Below, one piece after another: positions 25,588 to 35,472 of a stretch of DNA of 64,000 bases. Position 1 is the stretch's first letter, and every line of letters begins with the position of its first letter. Made by a program: the position numbers and the translations under genes. This DNA comes from Obesumbacterium proteus (lineage in GTDB: Bacteria; Pseudomonadota; Gammaproteobacteria; Enterobacterales; Enterobacteriaceae). The notes under the pieces are model-generated. The model had not been told where the DNA came from. It saw only the letters and a program-made list of their open reading frames with translations, and ran no database searches. The stretch lies in contig NZ_CP014608.1 of assembly GCF_001586165.1 (NCBI RefSeq), forward strand, positions 248,001 to 312,000, read 5' to 3'.

Positions 25588-26664
25588 ATGTTTGGTAATA
25601 CCGTATTTTCTCAGGTTAAGCGTTCGGAAAATAAGAAGATCGCTGTCATCGCTCATTTTCTTCGGGAAAATGGCCTGAGCATTGATTCCACGGTGGAAGT
25701 GTTTATTACCGTCACCCGTGATGACCAGCTAATCGCCTGCGGTGGAATAGCGGGGAATATTATTAAATGTGTTGCTATCAGTGAATCTGTTCGCGGTGAA
25801 GGACTTGCGCTCACCCTCGCGACAGAATTAATTAATCTGGCGTATGAAAAGCACTGCACTCATTTATTTATATACACAAAAACCCAGAACGAAGCGTTAT
25901 TCAAGCAGTGCGGCTTTTATACCGTCACCAGCGTACCGAACGTCATGGTGCTGATGGAAAACAGCGCCACGCGTATTCAGCGCTACGCCAGCTATCTCAC
26001 TACGCTGCGCCACGACGGTAATAAAATTGGCAGCATCGTTATGAATGCCAACCCGTTTACCAACGGGCATCGTTATCTGGTTCAGCAGGCGGCGGCGCAA
26101 TGCGACTGGCTGCACTTGTTTTTGGTCAAAGAGGATACTTCGCGTTTCCCTTATGAGGATCGCCTAGAACTGGTGCGTGCCGGTACCGCTGATATCAAGA
26201 ACTTAACCGTACACCGTGGTTCGGAATACATCATTTCCCGTGCGACGTTCCCTTGCTACTTCATCAAAGAGCAAGGCGTCGTGGACGATTGTTACACCGA
26301 GATCGACCTTAAAATTTTTCGTCAGTATTTGGCTCCAGCCTTGGGGATTACCCACCGTTTCGTCGGTACCGAACCGTACTGTCAGGTGACAGCCAAATAC
26401 AATCGTGACATGCGCCACTGGTTGGAGACGCCGTCTCTGCCCGCTCCACCAATTGAACTGGTGGAAATTGAGCGTTTGCAATACCACGACACCGCGATCT
26501 CCGCCTCGTGGGTACGCAAACTGCTGGTGCAAAAAGATCTTCCGGCCATCGCGCCTTTGGTGCCTGAAGCGACCCGCGCTTATTTACAACGCCTGCTCGT
26601 TCCTCGCTCAGAAAACGTGACTGACCGGCCGCAGGAATCCGCATTAGTAACAGGTGAAAAATGA
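25588..26664 (+). CDS. citC: [Citrate (pro-3S)-lyase] ligase
   Basis: 358 residues from MFGNTVFSQVKRSENKKIAV (ATG 25588, AGGAAA upstream); an earlier ATG at 25564 is unlikely. The N-terminal third is a GNAT-like domain (VRGEGLALTLATELINLAYE), and the rest is a nucleotidyltransferase-like domain with NPFTNGHRYL. It acetylates the thiol of the CitD prosthetic group using acetate and ATP, which activates citrate lyase. First gene of the cit operon; stop overlaps the citD start. Confidence 0.96.
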   Translation: MFGNTVFSQVKRSENKKIAVIAHFLRENGLSIDSTVEVFITVTRDDQLIACGGIAGNIIKCVAISESVRGEGLALTLATELINLAYEKHCTHLFIYTKTQNEALFKQCGFYTVTSVPNVMVLMENSATRIQRYASYLTTLRHDGNKIGSIVMNANPFTNGHRYLVQQAAAQCDWLHLFLVKEDTSRFPYEDRLELVRAGTADIKNLTVHRGSEYIISRATFPCYFIKEQGVVDDCYTEIDLKIFRQYLAPALGITHRFVGTEPYCQVTAKYNRDMRHWLETPSLPAPPIELVEIERLQYHDTAISASWVRKLLVQKDLPAIAPLVPEATRAYLQRLLVPRSENVTDRPQESALVTGEK

Positions 26665-26957
26665 AAATAACCCAAGCAGCCGTCGCTGGCACTTTGGAGT
26701 CTAGCGATGTGATGGTGCGAATAGCGCCTATCGACACACCCGAGATTGATCTGCAAATCAGCAGCAGCGTTGAGAAACAGTTCGGCGACGCGATCCGCAC
26801 TACCGTTATGGAGATTCTCAAACGCCATGATATTAGCGGCGTTCAGCTCATCGTTGATGACAAAGGTGCTTTGGATTGCATCCTACGCGCCCGTTTGGAA
26901 ACGCTGCTGGTTCGCGCCAGCGATGTGAAAAACCTGCCTTGGGAGGAACGCGCATGA
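26661..26957 (+). CDS. citD: Citrate lyase acyl-carrier protein (gamma subunit)
   Basis: 98 residues. The prosthetic-group serine is Ser14 (GTLESSDVMV), to which CitX attaches 2'-(5''-phosphoribosyl)-3'-dephospho-CoA. The start overlaps citC by four bases (ATGA) and the end overlaps citE by four bases, so the three are translationally coupled. Confidence 0.97.
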   Translation: MKITQAAVAGTLESSDVMVRIAPIDTPEIDLQISSSVEKQFGDAIRTTVMEILKRHDISGVQLIVDDKGALDCILRARLETLLVRASDVKNLPWEERA

Positions 26958-27862
26958 CTTCTCGTATCGCTCAAGAGCGTAAATCTCGCACTCGTCGCAG
27001 TATGCTGTTTGTGCCGGGCGCAAACGCCGCAATGGTCAGTAATTCCTTTATCTATCATGCCGATGCATTGATGTTTGACCTAGAAGACTCCGTGGTTCTG
27101 CGTGAAAAAGATGCCGCTCGTCGCTTGGTTTATCACGCGTTGCAGCACCCGCTGTACCAAGACATCGAAACCATCGTGCGCGTCAACGCGCTAGATTCTG
27201 AATATGGCGTTGCCGATTTGGAAGCCGTGGTTCGCGGTGGCGCAGACATCGTGCGTCTGCCAAAAACTGATACCGCCCAAGACGTGATTGATATCGAAAA
27301 CGAAATTGCTCGTATTGAAGCCGAATGTGGCCGCGAAGTCGGCAGCACCGGTCTTCTGGCAGCGATTGAATCCGCTCAGGGGATTACTCAGGCGGTGGCG
27401 ATTGCTCACGCATCTCCACGCTTAATCGGTATCGCTCTGGGTGCAGAAGACTACGTGCGTAACCTGCGCACCGAACGTTCCCCTGAAGGCGTTGAACTGC
27501 TGTTCGCTCGCTGTTCAATTCTGCAAGCCGCTCGCTCCGCGGGCATTCAGGCTTTCGATACCGTCTATTCCGATGCCAACAATGAAGAAGGCTTCCTGCG
27601 CGAAGCTGCACATATCAAACAGCTGGGCTTTGACGGTAAATCACTGATCAACCCACGCCAAATTGAGTTATTGCACAACCTTTACGCCCCAACGCAAAAA
27701 GAAGTCAATCACGCGAAACTCGTGGTTGAAGCAGCAGAAGCTTCTGCACGTGAAGGCCGTGGCGTTGTTTCACTGAACGGCAAAATGGTTGATAGCCCAG
27801 TGATTGAACGCGCCCGTTTGGTTCTGTCTCGTGCAGAACTGTCTGGCATCCGTGAAGAATAA
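26954..27862 (+). CDS. citE: Citrate lyase beta subunit (citryl-ACP lyase)
   Basis: 302 residues from MTSRIAQERKSRTRRSMLFV (ATG 26954), the E. coli length; GGAGG-type ribosome site in the citD end. A HpcH/HpaI aldolase-type TIM barrel with MLFVPGANAAM, DLEDSVV, and the acidic metal ligands near GAEDYVRNL. It cleaves citryl-ACP to oxaloacetate and acetyl-ACP. An open extension upstream to 26876 lies in the citD frame and is spurious. Confidence 0.97.
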   Translation: MTSRIAQERKSRTRRSMLFVPGANAAMVSNSFIYHADALMFDLEDSVVLREKDAARRLVYHALQHPLYQDIETIVRVNALDSEYGVADLEAVVRGGADIVRLPKTDTAQDVIDIENEIARIEAECGREVGSTGLLAAIESAQGITQAVAIAHASPRLIGIALGAEDYVRNLRTERSPEGVELLFARCSILQAARSAGIQAFDTVYSDANNEEGFLREAAHIKQLGFDGKSLINPRQIELLHNLYAPTQKEVNHAKLVVEAAEASAREGRGVVSLNGKMVDSPVIERARLVLSRAELSGIREE

Positions 27863-27873
27863 GGCGAAAAAAA

Positions 27874-29406
27874 ATGACTCAGAAAAAAGAACTTCTTCAA
27901 CGACAGGAACGCGTTTCGGCCTATACCCGCCAAACTGAAAGCGCACTGCCAAGCTATAAAAACGTTTCAAAATTGAATCTGCAGGCGCAAAAGCCTCGCG
28001 ATAAAAAATTATGCAGCACGCTGGAAGAGGCAATTCGCCGCTCAGGTCTGCATGATGGCATGACCATCTCTTTCCACCACGCATTCCGCGGTGGCGATCT
28101 GACCATCAACTTAGTGATGGCCACTATTGCGCAGATGGGCTTCAAAAATCTTACGCTGGCGTCCAGCTCACTGAGCGATTGCCATGCCCCGTTGGTCGAC
28201 CATATCCGTAACGGCGTTGTCAGCCGTATCTATACCTCTGGGCTGCGTGGCCCATTGGCGGAAGAAATCTCCCGTGGTCTGCTGGAAGAACCGGTACAGA
28301 TCCACTCTCACGGTGGCCGCGTACATTTGGTTGAAAGCGGCGAGCTAAATATCGACGTGGCTTTCCTCGGGGTTCCTGCCTGCGACCCGTTTGGTAATGC
28401 GAACGGCTACACCGGCAAAGCCTGCTGTGGTTCTCTTGGCTATGCCAAAGTTGATGCTGAAAATGCGAAACAAGTGGTTCTTCTAACCGAAGAGCTGCTG
28501 CCATACCCGCACAACCCAGCCAGCATCATGCAGGATCAGGTTGATTTGATCGTGCAAATCGAACAGGTCGGTGATGCCGATAAGATCGGTGCAGATGCAA
28601 CCCGTATGACCTCTAATCCGCGCGAACTGTTGATCGCTCGCAGCGCGGCTGACGTGGTGGTTAACTCCGGCTACTTCAAAGAGGGCTTCTCGCTGCAAAC
28701 CGGTACCGGTGGTGCATCGCTGGCTGTCACCCGCTTCCTCGAAGACAAAATGCGTAGCCGCGATATTCATGCTGGCTTTGCGTTAGGCGGCATTACGTCC
28801 ACCATCGTTGATCTGCACGAAAAAGGCTTCATCAAGAAGCTGCTGGACGTACAAAGCTTCGACCGTGCAGCCGCAGAGTCTTTAGCACGCAACCCGAACC
28901 ACATCGAAATCAGCGCTAACCAGTATGCAAACTGGGGCTCAAAAGGTGCTTCCGTTGATCGCTTAGACGTCGTGGTGCTGAGTGCGCTGGAAGTGGACAC
29001 TCACTTCAATGTGAACGTGCTGACCGGTTCTGACGGCGTTTTACGCGGCGCTTCCGGTGGCCACTGTGACACTGCGGTCGCTGCTGCGCTGTCTATCATC
29101 GTTGCCCCATTGGTACGTGGCCGCATTCCAACGCTGGTGGATGAAGTCACCACCTGCGTCACTCCAGGTTCAAGCGTCGATATTCTGGTTACTGACCACG
29201 GTATTGCCGTTAACCCTGCACGCCCAGAGCTGGCCGACCGCCTGAAAGCCGCTGGCTTGAAAGTGGTGTCCATCGAATGGCTGCGTGAACGTGCGCAAAT
29301 CCTTACCGGACAACCTCGTGCGATCGAATTCACTGACCGTGTTATCGCCGTTGTGCGCTATCGCGATGGTTCCGTGATCGACGTCGTTCGTCAGGTTAAG
29401 GAATAA
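27874..29406 (+). CDS. citF: Citrate lyase alpha subunit (citrate-ACP transferase)
   Basis: 510 residues. Swaps acetyl for citryl on the acyl carrier, the first half of the lyase cycle. CoA-transferase-like segments include SFHHAFRGGDLTINLVMATI, GGRVHLVESGELNIDVAFLG and a glycine-rich GTGGASLAVTRF. It follows citE by 11 bp with a purine-rich ribosome site (AAGGCG). Confidence 0.96.
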   Translation: MTQKKELLQRQERVSAYTRQTESALPSYKNVSKLNLQAQKPRDKKLCSTLEEAIRRSGLHDGMTISFHHAFRGGDLTINLVMATIAQMGFKNLTLASSSLSDCHAPLVDHIRNGVVSRIYTSGLRGPLAEEISRGLLEEPVQIHSHGGRVHLVESGELNIDVAFLGVPACDPFGNANGYTGKACCGSLGYAKVDAENAKQVVLLTEELLPYPHNPASIMQDQVDLIVQIEQVGDADKIGADATRMTSNPRELLIARSAADVVVNSGYFKEGFSLQTGTGGASLAVTRFLEDKMRSRDIHAGFALGGITSTIVDLHEKGFIKKLLDVQSFDRAAAESLARNPNHIEISANQYANWGSKGASVDRLDVVVLSALEVDTHFNVNVLTGSDGVLRGASGGHCDTAVAAALSIIVAPLVRGRIPTLVDEVTTCVTPGSSVDILVTDHGIAVNPARPELADRLKAAGLKVVSIEWLRERAQILTGQPRAIEFTDRVIAVVRYRDGSVIDVVRQVKE

Positions 29407-29409
29407 ACC

Positions 29410-29964
29410 ATGTTTTACCTGCTCCCAACTTTGGCGACCAGCCACACCGTTACATTGCCGGAACTGCTATTCAGCCGTGAATGCAGGCAGTCTCGGCAGA
29501 CGGAGTGGCTGGCGCGCCATACCTCAACGCTGATCTCGTTTACCGTGGTCGCGCCTGGACCGATTAAAGATAGCGTGATGACACGCAAAATCTTTAATCA
29601 CGGTCTGAAAGCGCTGTGCCAGCGTGTTGAACAATCAGGTTGGGAATTGAAGGAGCAGGCTTCTTTTGCGTTGGCGACCGGCCCTGAAGGGCTGCTCGCC
29701 ATCGACGCACCGGCTCGCGTAGTTAAAAAAGCCATGATCGCACTCGAGCAAGAACATGTGCTTGGGCGTTTATGGGATATCGACGTACTGAATCCGCTAG
29801 GAAAAATTCTCTCTCGTCGTGACTTTTTACTCTCTAGCCGAACCTGTTTGCTGTGCCAACGCGAAGCGGCCGTATGCGCACGCGAAAGAGCACACGCAAT
29901 TCCCGATCTGATCACCCGCATGGAGGCATTACTGCATGATGCCGATAACGCAGCAGCCGTCTGA
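29410..29964 (+). CDS. citX: Apo-citrate lyase phosphoribosyl-dephospho-CoA transferase
   Basis: 184 residues (E. coli 183). It transfers the prosthetic group precursor made by CitG to Ser14 of CitD. Recognisable segments are WLARHTSTLISFTVVAPGPI KDS near the N-terminus and RTCLLCQREAAVCARERAHA near the C-terminus. The start is four bases after the citF stop, and its end overlaps citG by 29 bp. Confidence 0.94.
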   Translation: MFYLLPTLATSHTVTLPELLFSRECRQSRQTEWLARHTSTLISFTVVAPGPIKDSVMTRKIFNHGLKALCQRVEQSGWELKEQASFALATGPEGLLAIDAPARVVKKAMIALEQEHVLGRLWDIDVLNPLGKILSRRDFLLSSRTCLLCQREAAVCARERAHAIPDLITRMEALLHDADNAAAV

Positions 29965-30844
29965 TTCCACCGCTACCGATGAGCATTTCGTCGCCCATTG
30001 TAGCGAGCTTGCTTACCGTGCCATGTTGGCTGAGGTCAATCTCACGCCAAAGCCGGGTTTGGTCGATAGAAATAACTGCGGCGCGCATAAAGACATGGCG
30101 CTGGAAGATTTTCACCGTAGCGCATTGGCGATCCGCCAATGGTTACCGCGTTTTATCGAATTTGGTGCCTGTAGCGCCAACCTTGCTGAATCAGACGTGC
30201 TCACCGGGCTACGTCCGATTGGCATCGCCTGCGAAACTGACATGTTCCGCGCAACTTTTGGCGTAAATACGCATAAAGGCAGCATTTTTTCTTTGGGGTT
30301 ACTGTGCGCGGCTATTGGGCGTTTGCATCAAAGAAAAAGCGCTATCACACCTGAACTGATTTGTAGCACCGCCGCCGCTTTTTGCCGTGGGCTGACCGAA
30401 CGTGAACTGCAAAATAACCATAACAATCAACAAAAAACTGCAGGACAGCGGCTTTATCGACAACTCGGCCTCACCGGCGCTCGCGGCGAAGCTGAGGCGG
30501 GCTATCCATTAGTTATTCAGCTTGCTCTGCCACATTACCAAGCTCGCCTCGCGCAGGGCACCGATCCTGAACTTGCCTTGCTCGATACGCTGTTAGTGCT
30601 GATGGCACATAACGGCGACACCAACGTAGCCTCACGCGGAGGCCAAAGCGGCCTCAGTTGGCTGCAACAGCGCGCTAAGGCATTGCTGCGTCAGGGTGGC
30701 ATTCGCCAGCCCTCCGATCTCAAGCTCCTTCATGATTTCGACCAGGAATGCATTCAACGCAACCTCAGCGCCGGCGGCTGCGCCGACCTGCTGATTATTA
30801 CCTGGTTTTTGGCTCAAATTTCGCACTTCAATTATTCACATTAA
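29936..30844 (+). CDS. citG: Triphosphoribosyl-dephospho-CoA synthase
   Basis: 302 residues (E. coli CitG 292). It joins ATP and dephospho-CoA to make the CitD prosthetic-group precursor. Family marks include LTPKPGLVDRNNCGAHKDM, NTHKGSIFSLGLLCAA, LTGARGEAEAGYP and HNGDTNVASRGG. The ATG at 29936 lies in the end of citX, as is typical for this operon; an internal start a few codons later is possible. Confidence 0.95.
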   Translation: MMPITQQPSDSTATDEHFVAHCSELAYRAMLAEVNLTPKPGLVDRNNCGAHKDMALEDFHRSALAIRQWLPRFIEFGACSANLAESDVLTGLRPIGIACETDMFRATFGVNTHKGSIFSLGLLCAAIGRLHQRKSAITPELICSTAAAFCRGLTERELQNNHNNQQKTAGQRLYRQLGLTGARGEAEAGYPLVIQLALPHYQARLAQGTDPELALLDTLLVLMAHNGDTNVASRGGQSGLSWLQQRAKALLRQGGIRQPSDLKLLHDFDQECIQRNLSAGGCADLLIITWFLAQISHFNYSH

Positions 30845-30875
30845 ACTTTAAAAATTCCTTCTTGGAGAATCAGTT

Positions 30876-32339
30876 ATGTCTGTTTCAAAAGATAAGATAT
30901 GGAAATTAGTCGCACCTCTGCTGGTTATGGCAGTGATGTTACTTATTCCTGTTCCTGATGGTATGCCTCCGCAGGCGTGGCACTATTTTGCCGTGTTTGT
31001 GGCTATGATCGTCGGGATGATTTTGGAGCCTATCCCTGCTACGGCAATCAGCTTTATCGCCGTCACTATCTGCGTTATCGGCAGCAACTATTTGCTGTTT
31101 GATGCAAAAGAGCTGGCCGATCCGGCTTTTAATGCAGGAAAACAGGCTCTGAAATGGGGTCTGGCTGGATTCTCCAGCACCACCGTGTGGTTGGTGTTTG
31201 GCGCATTCATTTTTGCACTGGGTTATGAAGTTACTGGGCTAGGCCGTCGTATCGCGCTGTTCATGGTTAAGTTCATGGGTAAGCGAACACTTACTCTCGG
31301 CTATGCCATTGTTATCATTGATATCATGTTGGCACCGTTTACGCCGTCTAACACCGCGCGTACCGGTGGTACCGTATTCCCAGTCATCAAGAACCTGCCA
31401 CCGCTGTTCAAATCATTCCCTAACGATCCGTCATCACGTCGCATCGGCGGTTATTTGATGTGGATGATGGTGATCAGTACCAGCCTGAGTTCTTCCATGT
31501 TCGTGACCGGCGCTGCGCCAAACGTTCTGGGCTTGGAATTCGTGAGTAAAATCGCGGGTATTCAAATTAGCTGGCTGCAATGGTTCCTGAGCTTCCTACC
31601 AGTGGGTCTTATCCTGCTGATCGTGGCGCCATGGTTATCTTATGTGCTGTATAAACCAGAAGTTACGCACAGCGCAGAAGTCTCTGAATGGGCCGGTGGC
31701 GCATTAAAAGAGATGGGCAGCTTAACCAGTAAAGAGATCACCCTGATTGGTTTAGTGCTGCTGAGCTTGGGCTTGTGGGTCTTCGGCGGTGATTTCATCG
31801 ACGCCACTGCGGTTGGCCTGTTGGCGGTATCTCTGATGTTGGCCCTGCACGTTGTGCCTTGGAAAGACATCACAAAATACAACAGCGCATGGAATGCGTT
31901 GGTAAACCTCGCCACGTTAGTGGTTATGGCAAACGGTTTGACGCGTTCAGGCTTTATCGACTGGTTTGCTAACACCATGAGCACGCATCTGGAAGGCTTC
32001 TCGCCAAATGCGACCGTAATTGTGCTGGTATTGGTGTTCTACTTCGCTCACTACCTGTTTGCCAGCCTGTCTGCGCATACTGCTACCATGCTGCCTGTGA
32101 TTTTGGCCGTGGGTAAAGGTATCCCAGGCGTGCCTATGGAACACCTGTGTATTCTGCTGGTGCTGTCTATCGGTATCATGGGCTGCTTAACTCCATACGC
32201 CACTGGCCCTGGGGTTATCATCTACGGCTGCGGATATGTGAAATCCAAAGACTACTGGCGCTTGGGTGCCATCTTCGGTGTGATTTACATCTCCCTGCTG
32301 CTGCTGGTGGGTTGGCCGATTCTGGCACTGTGGAGCTAA
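30876..32339 (+). CDS. citT: Citrate/succinate antiporter
   Basis: 487 residues, as E. coli CitT; DASS family with about twelve inner-membrane helices. Conserved segments include PFTPSNTARTGGTVFPVIKN and SAHTATMLPVILAVGKGIPG. It brings in citrate in exchange for succinate, the end product of citrate fermentation without a full cycle. Last gene of the cit operon, behind GGAGA. A perfect hairpin follows. Confidence 0.95.
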   Translation: MSVSKDKIWKLVAPLLVMAVMLLIPVPDGMPPQAWHYFAVFVAMIVGMILEPIPATAISFIAVTICVIGSNYLLFDAKELADPAFNAGKQALKWGLAGFSSTTVWLVFGAFIFALGYEVTGLGRRIALFMVKFMGKRTLTLGYAIVIIDIMLAPFTPSNTARTGGTVFPVIKNLPPLFKSFPNDPSSRRIGGYLMWMMVISTSLSSSMFVTGAAPNVLGLEFVSKIAGIQISWLQWFLSFLPVGLILLIVAPWLSYVLYKPEVTHSAEVSEWAGGALKEMGSLTSKEITLIGLVLLSLGLWVFGGDFIDATAVGLLAVSLMLALHVVPWKDITKYNSAWNALVNLATLVVMANGLTRSGFIDWFANTMSTHLEGFSPNATVIVLVLVFYFAHYLFASLSAHTATMLPVILAVGKGIPGVPMEHLCILLVLSIGIMGCLTPYATGPGVIIYGCGYVKSKDYWRLGAIFGVIYISLLLLVGWPILALWS

Positions 32340-32367
32340 ACCGCTCTGCTTGACCTGCTAGATAATA

Positions 32368-32393
32368 TTAAGGCCACCCAAGGGTGGCCTTAA
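32368..32393. terminator. Terminator hairpin between convergent citT and dgkA
   Basis: TTAAGGCCACCC and GGGTGGCCTTAA are exact complements with a two-base loop. Weak U-tract on either side, but the perfect 12-bp stem and position between convergent genes support a shared terminator. Confidence 0.75.
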
Positions 32394-32422
32394 TGCACTA
32401 TGAATGTAAGCACATACTCACA

Positions 32423-32788
32423 TTACATGTAGTGTCCCCACAGGATGCTGACCCAAATAAAGGCGGACAACCACAGGGCAACAAACACTGCGGCAGAGCC
32501 CATATCTTTTGCGCGTCCAGAGAGCTCGTGGAACTCAGACCCGATACGGTCAACAACGGCCTCAATCGCGCTGTTAACGATTTCTAAGATCACCACCAGC
32601 GTAACGCAGCCTATCAGCAAGATACGTTCAACAACAGAGACATCCAGCCATGCAGCAATCACCACTGCCACAATCATCAGCATCAATTCTTGGCGGAATG
32701 CAGCCTCGTGTTTCCACGCCGCTTTCAATCCCTTCACCGAGTAACCAGCGGCTTTAACAATTCGAGTCAATCCGGTAGTGCTATTCAT
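32423..32788 (-). CDS. dgkA: Diacylglycerol kinase
   Basis: 121 residues with three inner-membrane helices. EILEIVNSAIEAVVDRIG-type catalytic segment (VILEIVNSAIEAVVDRIGSE) is intact. It phosphorylates diacylglycerol released when phospholipid head groups are used for osmoregulated glucans and lipopolysaccharide. Divergent from plsB, as in E. coli. Confidence 0.97.
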   Translation of the reverse strand: MNSTTGLTRIVKAAGYSVKGLKAAWKHEAAFRQELMLMIVAVVIAAWLDVSVVERILLIGCVTLVVILEIVNSAIEAVVDRIGSEFHELSGRAKDMGSAAVFVALWLSAFIWVSILWGHYM

Positions 32789-32915
32789 TTTAATTCCATC
32801 AAAATTTAGAAGTCTTATGTGATTTTAGCGACTTCTCATTCACTCATCACCACAGATCTCAAACCGTGTTTCTGGTATCCTTGCGGCGAATGGCTAACAA
32901 GAGGCTTTCTGTTTT

Positions 32916-35381
32916 ATGTCAGGTTGGCGTAAATTTTACTATAAGTTATTGAATCTACCGCTGAAGCTACTGGTTAAAAGCAAGGTAATCCCTTCTGAAC
33001 CGGTGGCTGAGCTACGTTTAGACACCACCCGCCCGGTGCTGTATGTCTTACCTTATAACTCAAAAGCGGATTTATTGACCTTCCGAGATCGCTGTTTGGC
33101 TCAGGACCTGCCTGATCCGCTCGACGATAACGAAATTGACGGCACTATATTGCCACGCTACGTCTTCATTGACGATGGCCCGCGCGTATTCCGTTATTAC
33201 GCGCCGAAGCAAGAATCCGTCAAACTGTTCCATGACTATCTGGATCTGCACCGCAACAACCCTTCACTGGATATCCAAATGATCCCGGTGTCGGTTATGT
33301 TTGGGCGCTCTCCGGGTCGTGAAGGCCACAGCGGAGCCCCGCAGCTGCGTTTGCTTAACGGTATCCAAAAATTCTTTGCCGTTATCTGGTTAGGTCGTGA
33401 CAGCTTCGTGCGTTTCTCTAACGTCGTTTCACTGCGCTATATGGCAGACGAGCACGGTACAGACCAAACTATCGCCCAGAAACTCGCACGCGTGGCGCGT
33501 ATGCACTTCTCCCGTCAGCGCTTAGCCGCGGTGGGTCCAAGCCTGCCCGATCGCCAAGCGTTGTTCAATAAACTGCTCTCATCCAAAGCGATAGAGAAAG
33601 CGGTTGAGGACGAAGCACGTAGCAAAAAAATCTCCCGTGAAAAAGCACAGCAAAATGCGGTTGCTTTGATGGAAGAAGTTGCGGCTAACTTCACCTACGA
33701 AGCGGTGCGTTTATCCGACCGCGTGCTGAGCTGGACATGGAACCGTTTGTACCAAGGTATCAACGTCCATAACGCTGAACGCGTGCGTAAATTGGCGCAG
33801 GACGGCCATGAGATTGTTTATGTGCCCTGCCATCGCAGCCACATGGACTATCTGCTGTTGTCCTACGTGCTTTATCACCAAGGCTTAGTGCCGCCGCACA
33901 TTGCGGCCGGTATCAACCTGAACTTCTGGCCAGCCGGTCCGATTTTCCGCCGTTTGGGTGCGTTCTTTATTCGCCGTACCTTCAAAGGGAATAAGCTTTA
34001 TTCCACCGTATTCCGTGAATACTTGGGCGAGCTGTTTAGCCGTGGTTATTCGGTTGAATACTTTATGGAGGGCGGCCGTTCACGCACGGGCCGTTTGCTT
34101 GAGCCTAAAACAGGTACACTGGCCATGACCATTCAGGCCATGCTGCGCGGTGGTAAGCGCCCAATCACGCTGGTTCCGGTGTATATCGGCTACGAACACG
34201 TGATGGAAGTGGCTACCTACGCCAAAGAGCTACGCGGTGCTACCAAAGAGAAAGAGAGCCTGATTCAGATGGTTCGCGGGCTGCGTAAACTGCGCAATCT
34301 GGGACAGGGTTACGTGAACTTTGGTGAGCCAATTCCGATCAACAACTGGCTGAATCAGCACGTTCCTGAATGGCGCGAATCTATCGATCCAATCGAAGCG
34401 CAGCGTCCTAGCTGGTTAACGCCAACGGTTAACGCTATCGCCAATACCGTGATGGTGAATATCAACAAGTCAGCGGCAGCTAACGCGATGAACCTCTGTT
34501 CAACCGCGCTGTTGGCTTCTCGCCAACGTGCCCTGACGCGTGAGCAGCTGTTAGAGCAGCTAGACTGCTACTTACAGCTGTTACGTAATGCGCCTTATGC
34601 CGAAGATGCCACTACGCCAAACCAAACCGCTGAGGAGCTGCTGCAACATGCTCTTCAGATGGATAAGTTTGAAGTAGAAAAAGACAACATCGGCGAGCTC
34701 ATCATCCTGCCACGCGAACAGGCAGTATTGATGACGTATTACCGCAACAATATTCAGCACATGCTGGTACTGCCGTCGCTGATTGCCAACATGGTGATGA
34801 ACCATAACAGCATTTCGCGCACGGAGCTGCTGCGTCAGGTGGATTTACTCTACCCAATGCTGAAGGAAGAGCTGTTCTTGCATTATGAGCGCAGCGACTT
34901 ACCGCAGGTGCTTGAACCGATTATTACCGAGCTATGCCGCCAGCAATTGATTTGCGCGAAGGGCGACGAGTTGGTGATGAATCCGGGCCGTATCCGCACG
35001 CTACAGCTTTTGGCTGCTGGTGTGCGTGAAACACTGCAACGTTATGCGATTACCTTCTCTCTGCTTAGCGCGAACCCAAGCATCAGCCGTGGTGCGCTGG
35101 AAAAAGAGAGCCGTATTATGGCGCAGCGTTTGTCGGTTCTGCACGGCATCAACGCACCTGAATTCTTCGATAAAGCGGTGTTTGCTACCTTGGTGGGAAC
35201 CTTGCGTTCCGAAGGCTACATCAACGACGTTGGTGATGCGATCCCTGAACACACCATGGAAATCTATAACCTGCTGGTTGCTATGATTACGCCAGAGATC
35301 AAACTGACCATCGAAAGCGTGAGCGCGCCTGAGATGGAAACCTTACCTCCGGCCGAAGACGATAGCGACAAGAGCGAATAA
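32916..35381 (+). CDS. plsB: Glycerol-3-phosphate acyltransferase
   Basis: 821 residues (E. coli 807). The acyltransferase motif HX4D reads PCHRSHMDYLLL, and the glycerol-3-phosphate motif reads FMEGGRSRTGR. It makes lysophosphatidic acid at the inner membrane from acyl-ACP or acyl-CoA, the first step of phospholipid synthesis. The C-terminus has an acidic tail (ETLPPAEDDSDKSE). Confidence 0.97.
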   Translation: MSGWRKFYYKLLNLPLKLLVKSKVIPSEPVAELRLDTTRPVLYVLPYNSKADLLTFRDRCLAQDLPDPLDDNEIDGTILPRYVFIDDGPRVFRYYAPKQESVKLFHDYLDLHRNNPSLDIQMIPVSVMFGRSPGREGHSGAPQLRLLNGIQKFFAVIWLGRDSFVRFSNVVSLRYMADEHGTDQTIAQKLARVARMHFSRQRLAAVGPSLPDRQALFNKLLSSKAIEKAVEDEARSKKISREKAQQNAVALMEEVAANFTYEAVRLSDRVLSWTWNRLYQGINVHNAERVRKLAQDGHEIVYVPCHRSHMDYLLLSYVLYHQGLVPPHIAAGINLNFWPAGPIFRRLGAFFIRRTFKGNKLYSTVFREYLGELFSRGYSVEYFMEGGRSRTGRLLEPKTGTLAMTIQAMLRGGKRPITLVPVYIGYEHVMEVATYAKELRGATKEKESLIQMVRGLRKLRNLGQGYVNFGEPIPINNWLNQHVPEWRESIDPIEAQRPSWLTPTVNAIANTVMVNINKSAAANAMNLCSTALLASRQRALTREQLLEQLDCYLQLLRNAPYAEDATTPNQTAEELLQHALQMDKFEVEKDNIGELIILPREQAVLMTYYRNNIQHMLVLPSLIANMVMNHNSISRTELLRQVDLLYPMLKEELFLHYERSDLPQVLEPIITELCRQQLICAKGDELVMNPGRIRTLQLLAAGVRETLQRYAITFSLLSANPSISRGALEKESRIMAQRLSVLHGINAPEFFDKAVFATLVGTLRSEGYINDVGDAIPEHTMEIYNLLVAMITPEIKLTIESVSAPEMETLPPAEDDSDKSE

Positions 35382-35410
35382 CGTCTCGTTAATCCCTCTT
35401 GGTTAAATAA

Positions 35411-35436
35411 GAAAAGGCGCCGATTGGCGCCTTTTC
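35411..35436. terminator. Terminator after plsB
   Basis: AAAAGGCGCC, GATT, GGCGCCTTTTCT between the convergent plsB and ubiA genes. Good stem with flanking A and T runs on both strands. Confidence 0.88.
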
Positions 35437-35472
35437 TATAGCTTAGAACCTGTGTTTTTTCAGACCCTAATG

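Noticed and set aside
26876..26953. Longer N-terminus for citE
   Set aside because: The extension overlaps citD in another frame; the ATG at 26954 gives the family length and a four-base overlap.
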